The notes under the pieces are model-generated. The model had not been told where the DNA came from, did no database searches, and worked only from the letters and a program-made list of their open reading frames with translations. A DNA stretch of 64,000 nt, from NCBI GenBank assembly GCA_023390555.1, contig JAEWCQ010000037.1, positions 1-64,000 on the forward strand. Direction: 5' to 3'. Made by a program: the position numbers and the translations under genes. Shown piece after piece: positions 52,498 to 60,975 of the stretch. Positions within the stretch are counted from its first letter, which is position 1. The number at the start of each line of letters is the position of its first letter. The stretch is from Bacillota bacterium (GTDB taxonomy: Bacteria; Bacillota; Clostridia; Lachnospirales; Lachnospiraceae).

Positions 52498-53062
52498 GAA
52501 TATAGCGTGCACTCTCCTTACATGCTTCTTTGATTTCCTCTTTTTTCTGCGCGGGCAGATGTTTCCCATATGCATAGATATTCTCTAAAACAGAACTTTC
52601 CCGTATCTCTTTTTCGCATTTCTTTGTATATTCTTCAATTGTGGAAATCACCCTTGCGGGAACTCCGGCTGCCACACAGTTGGCGGGAATATCCCTGGTC
52701 ACGACACTGCCGGCCGCAATCAGCACATGGTCGCCAATCCTTACATTCGGCAGAATCAACGTTCTCGCGCCGATAAAGACGTAATCTCCGATGACGATTT
52801 TCCCGATTTTATAATGGCCTGCAAACAGCTTTGCCGCATGGTCATGCGCCAGGAACTGGACATAATTGGCAATTGTCACATGATTGCCGATTTCAATCAG
52901 ATAACAGTGCAGGGGATCGAATTTTGTACCCGACTGCCGGTTAAAATCTATACCGACCTTCATTCCCCTTTTCCGGTAGTACCAGGTAGGCAGATCGCCG
53001 TAAAACATCAGATTCTCCAGCTGATGGCAGGTATTGCGAATATGAACTTTTATTCTATTCAT
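52487..53062 (-). CDS. Hexapeptide-repeat acetyltransferase (maltose/galactoside acetyltransferase type)
   Basis: A 191-residue beta-helix acetyltransferase. Hexapeptide repeats run from about 50 to 140 (IEIGNHVTIANYVQFLAHDH, IGKIVIGDYVFIGARTLILP, VRIGDHVLIAAGSVVTRDIP, NCVAAGVPARVI). The His-Asp-His of FLAHDHAA near 72-75 supplies the catalytic histidine. It uses acetyl-CoA to acetylate a sugar hydroxyl or amine. An AAGGAGGAGG site lies inside the end of the GT4 gene, and the ATG overlaps that gene by 8 bases. Confidence 0.88.
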   Translation of the reverse strand: MNRIKVHIRNTCHQLENLMFYGDLPTWYYRKRGMKVGIDFNRQSGTKFDPLHCYLIEIGNHVTIANYVQFLAHDHAAKLFAGHYKIGKIVIGDYVFIGARTLILPNVRIGDHVLIAAGSVVTRDIPANCVAAGVPARVISTIEEYTKKCEKEIRESSVLENIYAYGKHLPAQKKEEIKEACKESARYIRGS

Positions 53063-54266
53063 CCAATACCTCCTCCTTAAAATGTTTCATTATGATTTGA
53101 TAGCTCTTTTCCGAGGTATATTGATTTAAATACAGTGAAAAAGCATTCTTTCCCATTTCTGCTCTTTGTTCTTCCTCCGAAAGTTTATTCAGTGCGCGGT
53201 CAAAATCTGCCAAGTTCCCATGCGCAGATTGCGCCCCGCAGTCATGTTCTTCTATGATATCACCGATATCCGTTGCATCATCCACCGCAGCAAGAATGGG
53301 GATGGCCGCTTTTAAATACGTCAGAAACCGGGATGGAAAATTGGGGACCGTATTGCGTTGATCGAGCAGCAGCAGACCAATATCACATGCTCCCACCAGC
53401 TCTTCAAAATCACTGCATTTCATCCAAGGTATCATCTGTGCATTCTTCAATCCAAATTGCGCTATCTGCTGCTTAACCCTCCTGTATTCCGTACCTGCTC
53501 CTATCATCAGAAAATACCAGTGTGGATCGCTTTGATAATGCCGCAATACCTGTATCAGGAAATCCACTCCCTGTGCCCTGCCCAGATTGCCGCCGAATAC
53601 AACAACCGTTTTATCCTCGGGAATCTGATATCTATTCCGGACGGCAAGTTTATCATTCTCCATTCTCCCGCACAATTTGAAACTGTTCGGGCATTCTTCT
53701 ACGATCCGGGATTTTAGATAGGGATTCTTTTTCCGCACATATCTGACATTTCCGGGGGACATACACCCGATATAGTCTGAACAGCGATAGGTCATCTTCT
53801 CAAGGCAGCGGAATCCGAAATGCACGATACCATGTCTGCGCATGGCTCCCAGATCTACCGCATCCTGCGGCCATATGTCTTTTAACAGCAGATATAACTT
53901 TGCGTGGTAGAAATGCTTCAGCAAAATCACTGCCGGACTCAGCGTGATCGGCGGTGTATGAAACAGAATAAGATCAAAGTGAGATTTTCGAAGATACTTC
54001 AAACTGTAACCAAGTATTTGCACACCGGCGAACAGCGAGCACAAAACCTTCATATATTTATTTCTTTTCTGTATTTTACCGGATCTGATTTTTAAGATGC
54101 TCCGGTGTGCATTTTTCCGGTAACTGCTCTTCCCTCCCGGTACCTCCTCCTGAACGGAGATTACGGTTACTTCATGCTCCCTGCGCACAAATTCATCGAT
54201 CAGATCCGAATAAATATTATGTTCTCCGCTCCCGGGCCAGGATATTGTTATGAAAAGTATTCGCAT
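53055..54266 (-). CDS. GT4-family glycosyltransferase (WbuB-like)
   Basis: A 403-residue GT-B transferase with RILFITISWPGSGEHNIYSD at the front, the HTPPITLSPAVILL and LLLKDIWPQDAVDLG segments of the WbuB/WcaI-type group, and donor-side TVVVFGGNLGRAQGVDFLI. That group often transfers fucosamine- or QuiNAc-type sugars, which would fit the dehydratase near 40400. This is only an inference. Its ATG overlaps the end of the preceding gene by 19 bases. Confidence 0.88.
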   Translation of the reverse strand: MRILFITISWPGSGEHNIYSDLIDEFVRREHEVTVISVQEEVPGGKSSYRKNAHRSILKIRSGKIQKRNKYMKVLCSLFAGVQILGYSLKYLRKSHFDLILFHTPPITLSPAVILLKHFYHAKLYLLLKDIWPQDAVDLGAMRRHGIVHFGFRCLEKMTYRCSDYIGCMSPGNVRYVRKKNPYLKSRIVEECPNSFKLCGRMENDKLAVRNRYQIPEDKTVVVFGGNLGRAQGVDFLIQVLRHYQSDPHWYFLMIGAGTEYRRVKQQIAQFGLKNAQMIPWMKCSDFEELVGACDIGLLLLDQRNTVPNFPSRFLTYLKAAIPILAAVDDATDIGDIIEEHDCGAQSAHGNLADFDRALNKLSEEEQRAEMGKNAFSLYLNQYTSEKSYQIIMKHFKEEVLDE

Positions 54267-55234
54267 ATCAGCCGCCCCATTTCCTGAATATCCTCTGCAT
54301 CATAGCGCTGGTCTATGGTGATCGGTATCATATAGTTCGATAAAAAAAATTCAAACGAATCTGCCGGAACCAGATCGAGCAGATAAGCCCACCATCTGCC
54401 CTGAAATACCTTATTCCGCTGCAGGTGCTGCAGCAGATGCTCCTCCTTTACCACAAACGGATATACCATCGGAACGCAGTCCTTATCATAGTACCTCCAT
54501 ACATCCAGCAGATTCCTGTCATCCAGCAGTTTTGCCGCCTCCCCAAAATTTTTTCTTCTTTTGCGGATGGCCGCTTCGTAATCGATACCATCCAATATCG
54601 TATGTGTGAGATCTGACATCTGCAGCACTCCCGAATGGTCCAGCCGCTCTTCATTTTTACTTCTGTTCGCATATGCCTTTCCCTCACATCCATATTCTAT
54701 TCTCTGCAGTAAGAACAGTGCCGTATCAGAGGAGAAATCTTTCCCGTACTGCCGGATTCCATCGGCAGCATGTGCTCCGATCACATAGGCACCGTCCGCA
54801 ACCCCGAAAAATTTTCTGGGAGAGTAGACATTCATGCTCCCCATAACCGGCTTTGCAAAAAATGCCTGTGCATTGTCCAGAATGACATTTTGATACTGCC
54901 CGGCAAGTCTGCGCATCCTCTGCTCACTCATAATCCCAAAATAATTGACTATCAAAATTGCGCAGTCTCCGGGAAGAGGCTGTTCAAGAATTGGATGAAA
55001 CTGAGGGTCCATTGCATAGAAGGAAACAGATATCCCCTCCTGCAAAAGAAAATCTTTCACCGTCTGGCACTGATAATAGGGAAGTAAGATCTTGTTACAT
55101 CCCAACACCTTTAATCCATGTAAAATGCCTGCTCTTGCCATATTCAGCCTTGCCGTTTCCTCTCCCCGATAGAATTCTTTTCCCGACGGAAACTGCAACT
55201 CCAGAAAACTTCCTATCTCTTTGTTCTCTGCCAT
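54248..55234 (-). CDS. DegT-fold PLP-dependent protein, divergent member A
   Basis: A 328-residue protein with the DegT/aspartate-aminotransferase fold but shorter than classical sugar aminotransferases. Asp120 in NVILDNAQAF matches the residue that binds the pyridine nitrogen, and Lys141 in SPRKFFGVADGAYVIG matches the PLP lysine. The first ATG in frame lies 7 codons earlier; the one chosen has AGGTGAT 6 bases upstream, with the TGA of the preceding gene inside the site. The substrate is unknown. Together with the WbqC-like, FemAB-like and second DegT-like genes nearby it seems to belong to an unusual sugar-modification set. Confidence 0.82.
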   Translation of the reverse strand: MAENKEIGSFLELQFPSGKEFYRGEETARLNMARAGILHGLKVLGCNKILLPYYQCQTVKDFLLQEGISVSFYAMDPQFHPILEQPLPGDCAILIVNYFGIMSEQRMRRLAGQYQNVILDNAQAFFAKPVMGSMNVYSPRKFFGVADGAYVIGAHAADGIRQYGKDFSSDTALFLLQRIEYGCEGKAYANRSKNEERLDHSGVLQMSDLTHTILDGIDYEAAIRKRRKNFGEAAKLLDDRNLLDVWRYYDKDCVPMVYPFVVKEEHLLQHLQRNKVFQGRWWAYLLDLVPADSFEFFLSNYMIPITIDQRYDAEDIQEMGRLICEYFS

Positions 55235-55238
55235 TTGA

Positions 55239-55916
55239 TCACCTGCCGCTTCCATCTTCCGGCCAGTGATAGCCGCAGTGAAACAGATAATCGATTACCG
55301 ACAGATTTTCGATAAAATCGCCCCATAGCTGCGGATATACATACGGCCGGTACTGTGTGTATTTCAGTTCAATCCCATTCTTCTGAAAATGTTCTTCGGA
55401 TTGATAAGCTCTTGCGCCGTTTCCGGATATATAGATATCCGCACCGGCTCTTTTGCACAGATCCATTACTCTCTGCTCTTTTTTGGAAGTGATACCGAAC
55501 GAAGATGACGTCTCCAAGGTCTGTGTGAAATGAAATTTTTTTAAAAGGAAACGAATAATTTCCATATTCATCTGCGAAATTGTTTCATATTTTTCCAGAA
55601 TCAAACCTTCCAGATCCGGATAAACTTCCTCAAAGTATTCTGCTTTTTTATAATTCAAATAAATCGTCTTTAAATGCTTTTCTTTCCACTTCAATTCATC
55701 TCTCGTTCTGACACGGTTGATGGGATCTCCCAAGGTCTGAATCACGGGGATTTTTAAACGAAGTTCCCCCTGCGGGCCTTTTATTCTGTTCCAATTGGTA
55801 AAACCGTTATTCGAATAAGGAACATCATCCAAAAACAGAAACAGGTCACTTTCATATATTTTAAAAAAATATCCCAGATAGGGAAAATAATCCGGCTGAT
55901 GAATCGCTGCTATCAT
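55239..55916 (-). CDS. WbqC-family protein
   Basis: A 225-residue protein with the family start MIAAIHQPDYFPYLGYFFKI and the DDVPYSNNGFTNWNRIKGP block. C-terminal SGNGARAYQ and QYRPYVYPQLWG also fit. WbqC proteins occur in O-antigen and capsule clusters and are suspected of adding an amino-acid-derived group to amino sugars; no reaction is established to my knowledge. The gene overlaps the sugar-phosphate transferase by 4 bases and is directly followed by a DegT-fold gene, a pairing seen in other clusters. Confidence 0.87.
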   Translation of the reverse strand: MIAAIHQPDYFPYLGYFFKIYESDLFLFLDDVPYSNNGFTNWNRIKGPQGELRLKIPVIQTLGDPINRVRTRDELKWKEKHLKTIYLNYKKAEYFEEVYPDLEGLILEKYETISQMNMEIIRFLLKKFHFTQTLETSSSFGITSKKEQRVMDLCKRAGADIYISGNGARAYQSEEHFQKNGIELKYTQYRPYVYPQLWGDFIENLSVIDYLFHCGYHWPEDGSGR

Positions 55917-56521
55917 AGCGTATCCCTCTCAAAGAAAGATTCTCTCTCATATTCGCCGTAATGCTCCTGATTCCGCCTTAATACATTCCGAAGTGCAGAA
56001 CACAGGATTTTTACATCCATCCAGAAGGATACGCCGTTTGCGTAAGCGATTTCATAGGTAAACTGTTCTTTCCAGGTAGGCCGTATATTATCATAAAGCA
56101 CTTCCGGCGGGATCAATCCTCCCCGCACATTATGACGCTCCAGTTCCTTCCCCTCATAGTAGGAGAGATATTCCACCGGCAGGGGTCTTGGTCCTATGAA
56201 GGAAAGATCTCCCTTTAAAATATTATACAGCTCCGGCAATTCATCCAGAGAAGCCGACCTCAATATTTTTCCCAGATTTGTGATCCTCTGGCAATCGGAA
56301 AGATACCGGTTATGTGCATCCCGCAATTCACGCATTGTTCTGAATTTATAGATCAAGAATACCCGGTTTCCCTTACTGACCCTTTTCTGCCTGAAAATAA
56401 CCGGACTGCCGAGATTCCATTTTACGCAAACAGCAAGTACGAACAGAATCGGCGAAAAAACGATTAAAAGTACAAAAGAACCTACAATATCGATAAAACG
56501 TTTCACATATTTATAATACAT
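55913..56521 (-). CDS. Undecaprenyl-phosphate sugar phosphotransferase (initiating enzyme)
   Basis: A 202-residue small polyprenol-phosphate phosphoglycosyl transferase (PF02397). One membrane-dipping segment lies near 10-32 (DIVGSFVLLIVFSPILFVLA), followed by VIFRQKRVSKGN, YKFRTM, then SLDELPELYNILKGDLSFIGPRP, the catalytic block of the family. It starts repeat-unit synthesis by putting a sugar-1-phosphate on undecaprenyl phosphate. Monotopic members favour diNAcBac, QuiNAc or similar sugars, which fits the linked dehydratase. The longer frame starts at TTG; the ATG chosen has GAGGG 6 bases upstream. Confidence 0.9.
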   Translation of the reverse strand: MYYKYVKRFIDIVGSFVLLIVFSPILFVLAVCVKWNLGSPVIFRQKRVSKGNRVFLIYKFRTMRELRDAHNRYLSDCQRITNLGKILRSASLDELPELYNILKGDLSFIGPRPLPVEYLSYYEGKELERHNVRGGLIPPEVLYDNIRPTWKEQFTYEIAYANGVSFWMDVKILCSALRNVLRRNQEHYGEYERESFFERDTL

Positions 56522-56546
56522 AGCTACCCTCTTCATTTCCAAAAAT

Positions 56547-57209
56547 TTATTCAATCATCCTCACGATTGCGAAACTCTCCGCTGCCTCCACATTTACAGT
56601 GGCCCCACGGAACTTTGCCAGCGCTTTGATGTTTTCTATGGAACGTGCACCGGGGAATTCTGAAAGCTGTGACTGATAACACGTGAGTGCTTCGATCTTT
56701 TTATCCATATAGGGACTGATATCAACGTATACGTTCGGAATAAATGCATTTTTGGCATTCGGTATGCTCCATTCTGTTTCCGATACCGTCTCATAAGCAT
56801 AGATTGACTTCACCTTATGCCGATATTTCGGTCTTAAGGCAACCATGGATGCCTCAGTCACAATCTTATGATCTTTCTGTAAATCGCCAAAGTGCGGAAG
56901 AAAGACCCTTTCCGGTTCAATCTGATCAATGACACCGTGGATCTTTTCATTCATCTCACTGCGCTGTACATGTTCCAGACCCACAGCCGGAAAATCCAGG
57001 AAAAAAATTTCCTCAATGCCCAGCCGTTTTCTGCTTTCCTCCGCTTCCTTTAAAACAGTTTTAACTGTATTTTCATCTATGAGTGGGGGATAGCCCCTCG
57101 ATACGATGCATACAAAGACCTGATGGCCCTGATCAATATATTTTGCAATGCTGCCGCCCACTCCAAGGACTTCATCGTCTGCGTGCGGCGCAATTATTAA
57201 TATTTTCAT
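56547..57209 (-). CDS. PIG-L family deacetylase
   Basis: A 220-residue LmbE/PIG-L-type deacetylase. The metal-binding APHADDEVLGVGG lies at 7-19 and the third ligand histidine in HFGDLQKDHKIVTEA near 105-120. It removes an acetyl from an N-acetyl sugar, probably in a nucleotide sugar or lipid-linked intermediate, giving a free amine. That amine could be the target of the FemAB/GNAT or WbqC-like proteins encoded beside it. It follows the FemAB-like gene by 3 bases. Confidence 0.9.
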   Translation of the reverse strand: MKILIIAPHADDEVLGVGGSIAKYIDQGHQVFVCIVSRGYPPLIDENTVKTVLKEAEESRKRLGIEEIFFLDFPAVGLEHVQRSEMNEKIHGVIDQIEPERVFLPHFGDLQKDHKIVTEASMVALRPKYRHKVKSIYAYETVSETEWSIPNAKNAFIPNVYVDISPYMDKKIEALTCYQSQLSEFPGARSIENIKALAKFRGATVNVEAAESFAIVRMIE

Positions 57210-57212
57210 GTT

Positions 57213-58262
57213 CTAACCTCGATACAACGGGAAGTAATCGGTATTTCTCCCGTCGTCTGCTCTCATTTCTATCAGTTTCTGATATTTCTGCATATCAATG
57301 ATTTTCTTCCCGATATAAAATTCATTTTTTCCGTCTCTGCAAAAACCTATCTTAAATTGGAACAGGCTGTCTTCCCGGCTGCCGACTCCACCGCCCAGAT
57401 GAAATTCCCTGCACCCTCTCTGCGCGCCATACAAAGCTGCTTCAAATAACAGCAGATTGACCGGAGCCATATTTTTATAAGATTCTTCCATTGCGGAAAG
57501 GTGATAATGCATCTTGTCATTGGAGAACAAAACGATACTCATTGCAATGATTTCGTTTTTATATACTGCATAAAACAGCATAGACGCATCCTTTAATTCT
57601 TTCCTCACACAGTCGAAAAAGTCTTTCTGAAAATAGTAGTAATCGCTTGCTCCATTCCGCCTCATTGTATTTCCATACATCTCCATGAATCTGTCATAGA
57701 GCTGCTCGGAATTGCCCCATTCTATTTTCACTCCGGCTTTTTGTGCTTTTCTTAACTTATTGCGATTATTCACCGACAGATTCGCCAGCATCTGTTCACG
57801 TGAACCCAGATGAATGGTCACTGTGGAACCTATTTTTTCAATCTCATATATGTCAGAAAGGGGTTCCTGATTTTTCAGCACCGGATGAAACCGGACAAAT
57901 TCACTGATAATCCCCCTGTTTTTACAATATTGCGTATAGCTTTCATCCAAGGCCTTTTTGTTTTCAATCGAAGAAGCACCTTGGAGTAAAAAACCTCCAT
58001 ACCCATAGGGTGTTGCAAGATCAAAATACTCCCCTGCTTTCAGACGGTTTCGGAAATGGATATCTTCCGCCAAATCTCTGAGCATAACCACATTGGCTGC
58101 CTTTAATCCTCTTTCTTCATAATAGAAAAGAAGAGGCTTTCCGTCCCCATTCTCCGCAAAAGCCTTCACATAATCGGGCAAATAATAGATATCACAATCG
58201 GCAAATCCCTTTATGATACTTTCCCATGCTGTCTTCTCCTCCAGCGATATTTCATAAAACAT
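57213..58262 (-). CDS. FemAB-like GNAT-fold transferase
   Basis: A 349-residue protein with two GNAT-like halves as in FemX/BioF2-type proteins (PF13480). The RNKLRKAQKAGVKIEW segment near 165-180 and the late LLLFEAALYGAQRGCREFHLGG segment are typical. FemX proteins add amino acids to cell-wall precursors from tRNA, and related proteins in glycan clusters are thought to acylate amino sugars. A glycan target is inferred from neighbours. It is separated by one base from the DegT-like gene upstream. Confidence 0.85.
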   Translation of the reverse strand: MFYEISLEEKTAWESIIKGFADCDIYYLPDYVKAFAENGDGKPLLFYYEERGLKAANVVMLRDLAEDIHFRNRLKAGEYFDLATPYGYGGFLLQGASSIENKKALDESYTQYCKNRGIISEFVRFHPVLKNQEPLSDIYEIEKIGSTVTIHLGSREQMLANLSVNNRNKLRKAQKAGVKIEWGNSEQLYDRFMEMYGNTMRRNGASDYYYFQKDFFDCVRKELKDASMLFYAVYKNEIIAMSIVLFSNDKMHYHLSAMEESYKNMAPVNLLLFEAALYGAQRGCREFHLGGGVGSREDSLFQFKIGFCRDGKNEFYIGKKIIDMQKYQKLIEMRADDGRNTDYFPLYRG

Positions 58263-58263
58263 T

Positions 58264-59325
58264 CTAAAACTCCTTTATTTTTGTTACTACTCTTGCCATA
58301 TCTTCTATGCCGTATCTTTGGTCACAGGGAATTGACAGAATCCTGCTGTAAATCCATGCGGTTGTCTGCCGCTCTGCCAAATCGATCCAGCGCGGCACCT
58401 TCCAGTGCACCGGACAGTAGATTTGTTTCTCCCGCAGATAATTGCGAAGCTGTTCTCGCTCCGACTTTACAAAAACCGGAAAAAATAGTGGGCATATATC
58501 GGAATCCGGAGTTTCAAAAACCGACACCAATTCCTGCCGGTCTTTCAATTCTTCTGTAAGAAACCTATAATTTTCGCGCCTTTTTTGAATCAGTTCCTGC
58601 CAATCGATGCCGCATAAAATCTGCTTCGACATCTCATCCATCCCAACCGGTGCTATCTCTCGGTCCAGGCATTCCTCAGCCAGCGCAAACAACTGCAGAT
58701 ACCGTATCTTTAATTTCGGCTCCTGATGCCGGATATAGCTTTGCTTTAAAGCAAGTGCCTCTTTCCGGAGCTCGGCAAATTCATAGTTCTGCTCCACCCT
58801 ATTTGACAGCCGGCAGTTTTGCGATGCCAGCATCCCTCCACTCGGCAATCCCATCCATTTTCTTAGACTTGCGATATAGTAGTCGTTTTCACAGAACCTT
58901 CCATATGTGGAAAATAAGGTGTGTGTGACATCTTCCACGATTACGGTTCCCGTCTGTTTCAACTCCCGCAACAATTGCTGAATGCCGTTGTTACTATGAA
59001 AACCGAAGTATCCCAGGTGCAGAAATATTCCAATCGGCTCTTGCCGGACACAGGATGCAATCCCAGGTGACAGATCTTTTTCCAGCTCATAAAACAGGCA
59101 CCGATAACCCTGATTTACAAAAGGTGCAATGACACTTTCGCAGATGTACGCGGGCAGCAGCACCGTTTTATTGATTGGATTCATCTCCTGTAACAACAGC
59201 TGTATGGCACTTCTCCCGGAAGCGGTGAAGACAGCTGTTCCGTATTGTTGAAACATATCCGGTTCTTTTGCGACTTTACACGCCACTTCCGTATCATTAA
59301 GCCAGAATTCACTTCCGATCTCCAT
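58264..59325 (-). CDS. DegT-fold PLP-dependent protein, divergent member B
   Basis: A 353-residue protein with a DegT-type fold. Asp132 in VIVEDVTHTLFS and Lys156 in IASLRKWMGLPSGGML match the cofactor aspartate and PLP lysine. An N-terminal TASGRSAIQLLLQEM block replaces the usual SGT loop. Like member A it is divergent from true sugar 4-aminotransferases, and the reaction is unknown. It lies next to the FemAB-like gene. The pairing of such proteins with FemAB genes recurs in glycan clusters and may indicate formation of an amino-acid or ketone substituent. Confidence 0.82.
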   Translation of the reverse strand: MEIGSEFWLNDTEVACKVAKEPDMFQQYGTAVFTASGRSAIQLLLQEMNPINKTVLLPAYICESVIAPFVNQGYRCLFYELEKDLSPGIASCVRQEPIGIFLHLGYFGFHSNNGIQQLLRELKQTGTVIVEDVTHTLFSTYGRFCENDYYIASLRKWMGLPSGGMLASQNCRLSNRVEQNYEFAELRKEALALKQSYIRHQEPKLKIRYLQLFALAEECLDREIAPVGMDEMSKQILCGIDWQELIQKRRENYRFLTEELKDRQELVSVFETPDSDICPLFFPVFVKSEREQLRNYLREKQIYCPVHWKVPRWIDLAERQTTAWIYSRILSIPCDQRYGIEDMARVVTKIKEF

Positions 59326-59326
59326 G

Positions 59327-59842
59327 TCAGCCCTTTAAAATCGATACGGCATACTGATCGTAAAACGTTCCGTTTTTGAATATCCGTTTTCTCAGTCTGC
59401 CTTCTATTTCAAAACCGCAGGCCTCCACTAATTTCAGAGAAGCCTGGTTATAATCAATGATATATGCATAAATACATTCCAGTCTCAGCTCTTCAAATGC
59501 ATACTTTACCAGCAGTCTGATGGCATCGGTGCCCAATCCCTTTCCCTGAAACTGTGGCTTTAATTTGATATGAATTTGTGCATTTCCATTCACATAGTCA
59601 ATATCATTCATAATAATCGTACCTGCCGTCTCGTTTGATTCTCTGCTTACGACCATATAACGCGATACGTTTTGCTCCTGCGCCAGTGATTTTATCCAGT
59701 TCTCCTGTGTGAAATCCGATACAGGAAACGACTTTCCCCCCAGTTGCCCCTCTATCTCCGGATCATTGATCAGTGACTTTAATAGATCCCGGTCCGCTGT
59801 TTCCACAGCTCTTAAAATTACCTTCTCCCCAAACAAATTCAT
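59327..59842 (-). CDS. GNAT N-acetyltransferase (RimJ/RimL type)
   Basis: A 171-residue acetyltransferase starting MNLFGEKVILRAVETADRDL. The acetyl-CoA loop is QFQGKGLGTDA near 102-112, followed by YIIDYNQASLKLVEACGFEIEGRLR. In the aminotransferase context it resembles PseH-type enzymes that acetylate the new 4-amino group of a UDP-sugar. The ATG overlaps the aminotransferase stop (ATGA) and has a GGGAG site 9 bases upstream; the frame extends ten codons earlier without one. Confidence 0.87.
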   Translation of the reverse strand: MNLFGEKVILRAVETADRDLLKSLINDPEIEGQLGGKSFPVSDFTQENWIKSLAQEQNVSRYMVVSRESNETAGTIIMNDIDYVNGNAQIHIKLKPQFQGKGLGTDAIRLLVKYAFEELRLECIYAYIIDYNQASLKLVEACGFEIEGRLRKRIFKNGTFYDQYAVSILKG

Positions 59843-60975
59843 ACGAAAGCACTCCCTATCCGATTGATGCATGCACTTACTCTTGCAAGCTCCTCTTCCT
59901 CAAGTCTTGTATCGCTTGGCAGGCACAGTCCCGTTTCGAAAAGCCGGTCTGCCACTCCCGTTCCGACAAAATCATATTGTTTATAGTAAGGCTGCAGATG
60001 CATTGGCTTCCACACATATCTCGCCTCGATATTTTCGTTCGCCAGTAATTCAATTGCTGCCTCTGGCATTCCTTTCTGGCTAAACCGGATGCAGCTCAGC
60101 CAGTAATTCGGTTCCTCCCAGTCATTGACCGGCATCATTCGAATGTAATCACTGTTTTGAAACTGCTCCTGATAGAAGTTGAAAATCTGCTTTTTTTTCT
60201 CGATTCTTTTCGGCAGTACTTTTAACTGCCCCCTCCCGATACCAGCTAAAATATTGCTCATCCTGTAGTTGTATCCCAGCTCCTTATGCTCATAATAAGC
60301 TTCCGGCTCCTTTGACTGCGCTGCCCAGAAACGAATTTTATCGATCCTATCCTCATCCCGGGATACCACCATTCCCCCTGCCGAAGTCGTTATGATCTTA
60401 TTGCCGTTAAAGGAAAATACACCATACTGCCCCATCGTTCCCAGATGATGTCCCTTATAATAGCTGCCAAGCCCTTCCGCTGCATCTTCAATCAACGTCA
60501 CCTGATATTCCTGACACAATTCCACGATCCGATCCATTTCCGGAGATAATCCATACAGATCAACTACAAGAACCGCCTTTGGTTTTTTCCCCAGTTCCTC
60601 ATATTTTCGGAATGCTTTTTCCAATTCCGTTGCACTCATATTCCAGGTATGCTCATCGCTGTCGATAAAGACAGGAACAGCCCCCTGATAGATCACAGGA
60701 TTAACCGTTCCCGCAAACGTCAGGGACTGACAGAAAACAAGATCTCCCTTTTCGACTCCTGCCGCCTTCAGACTCATATGAACCGCAGCGGTACCCGTAT
60801 TTAATGCGGCTGCGCTGCTGCTGTTAACATAAGACGCGAATTCTTTTTCAAATTCCGTCACATTCTTTCCGAGCGGAGCGATCCAGTTTGTGTCAAATGC
60901 TTCCTTGATATATTTCATTTCATATTCTTCTTCACTCATATGCGGTAATAAAAGGCTGATTTTTGTATTTTTCAT
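59839..60975 (-). CDS. DegT/DnrJ/EryC1/StrS sugar aminotransferase
   Basis: A 378-residue PLP enzyme of normal family length. TNWIAPLGKNVTEFEKEFA, LNTGTAAVHMSL, VTLIEDAAEGLGSYY with Asp164, and FSFNGNKIITTSAGG with Lys193 are all in place. It converts a 4-keto-6-deoxy UDP-sugar to the 4-amino sugar using glutamate. The substrate is probably the product of the dehydratase at 39869-40891, and the following GNAT gene would acetylate the amine. The gene overlaps the Wzz/BY-kinase-like gene by 4 bases. Confidence 0.92.
   Translation of the reverse strand: MKNTKISLLLPHMSEEEYEMKYIKEAFDTNWIAPLGKNVTEFEKEFASYVNSSSAAALNTGTAAVHMSLKAAGVEKGDLVFCQSLTFAGTVNPVIYQGAVPVFIDSDEHTWNMSATELEKAFRKYEELGKKPKAVLVVDLYGLSPEMDRIVELCQEYQVTLIEDAAEGLGSYYKGHHLGTMGQYGVFSFNGNKIITTSAGGMVVSRDEDRIDKIRFWAAQSKEPEAYYEHKELGYNYRMSNILAGIGRGQLKVLPKRIEKKKQIFNFYQEQFQNSDYIRMMPVNDWEEPNYWLSCIRFSQKGMPEAAIELLANENIEARYVWKPMHLQPYYKQYDFVGTGVADRLFETGLCLPSDTRLEEEELARVSACINRIGSAFV

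Noticed and set aside
51823..52575. Longer acyltransferase starting at 52575
   Set aside because: That frame would overlap the upstream acetyltransferase gene by 89 bases, and the extra residues are a basic, low-complexity reading of the other gene's end.
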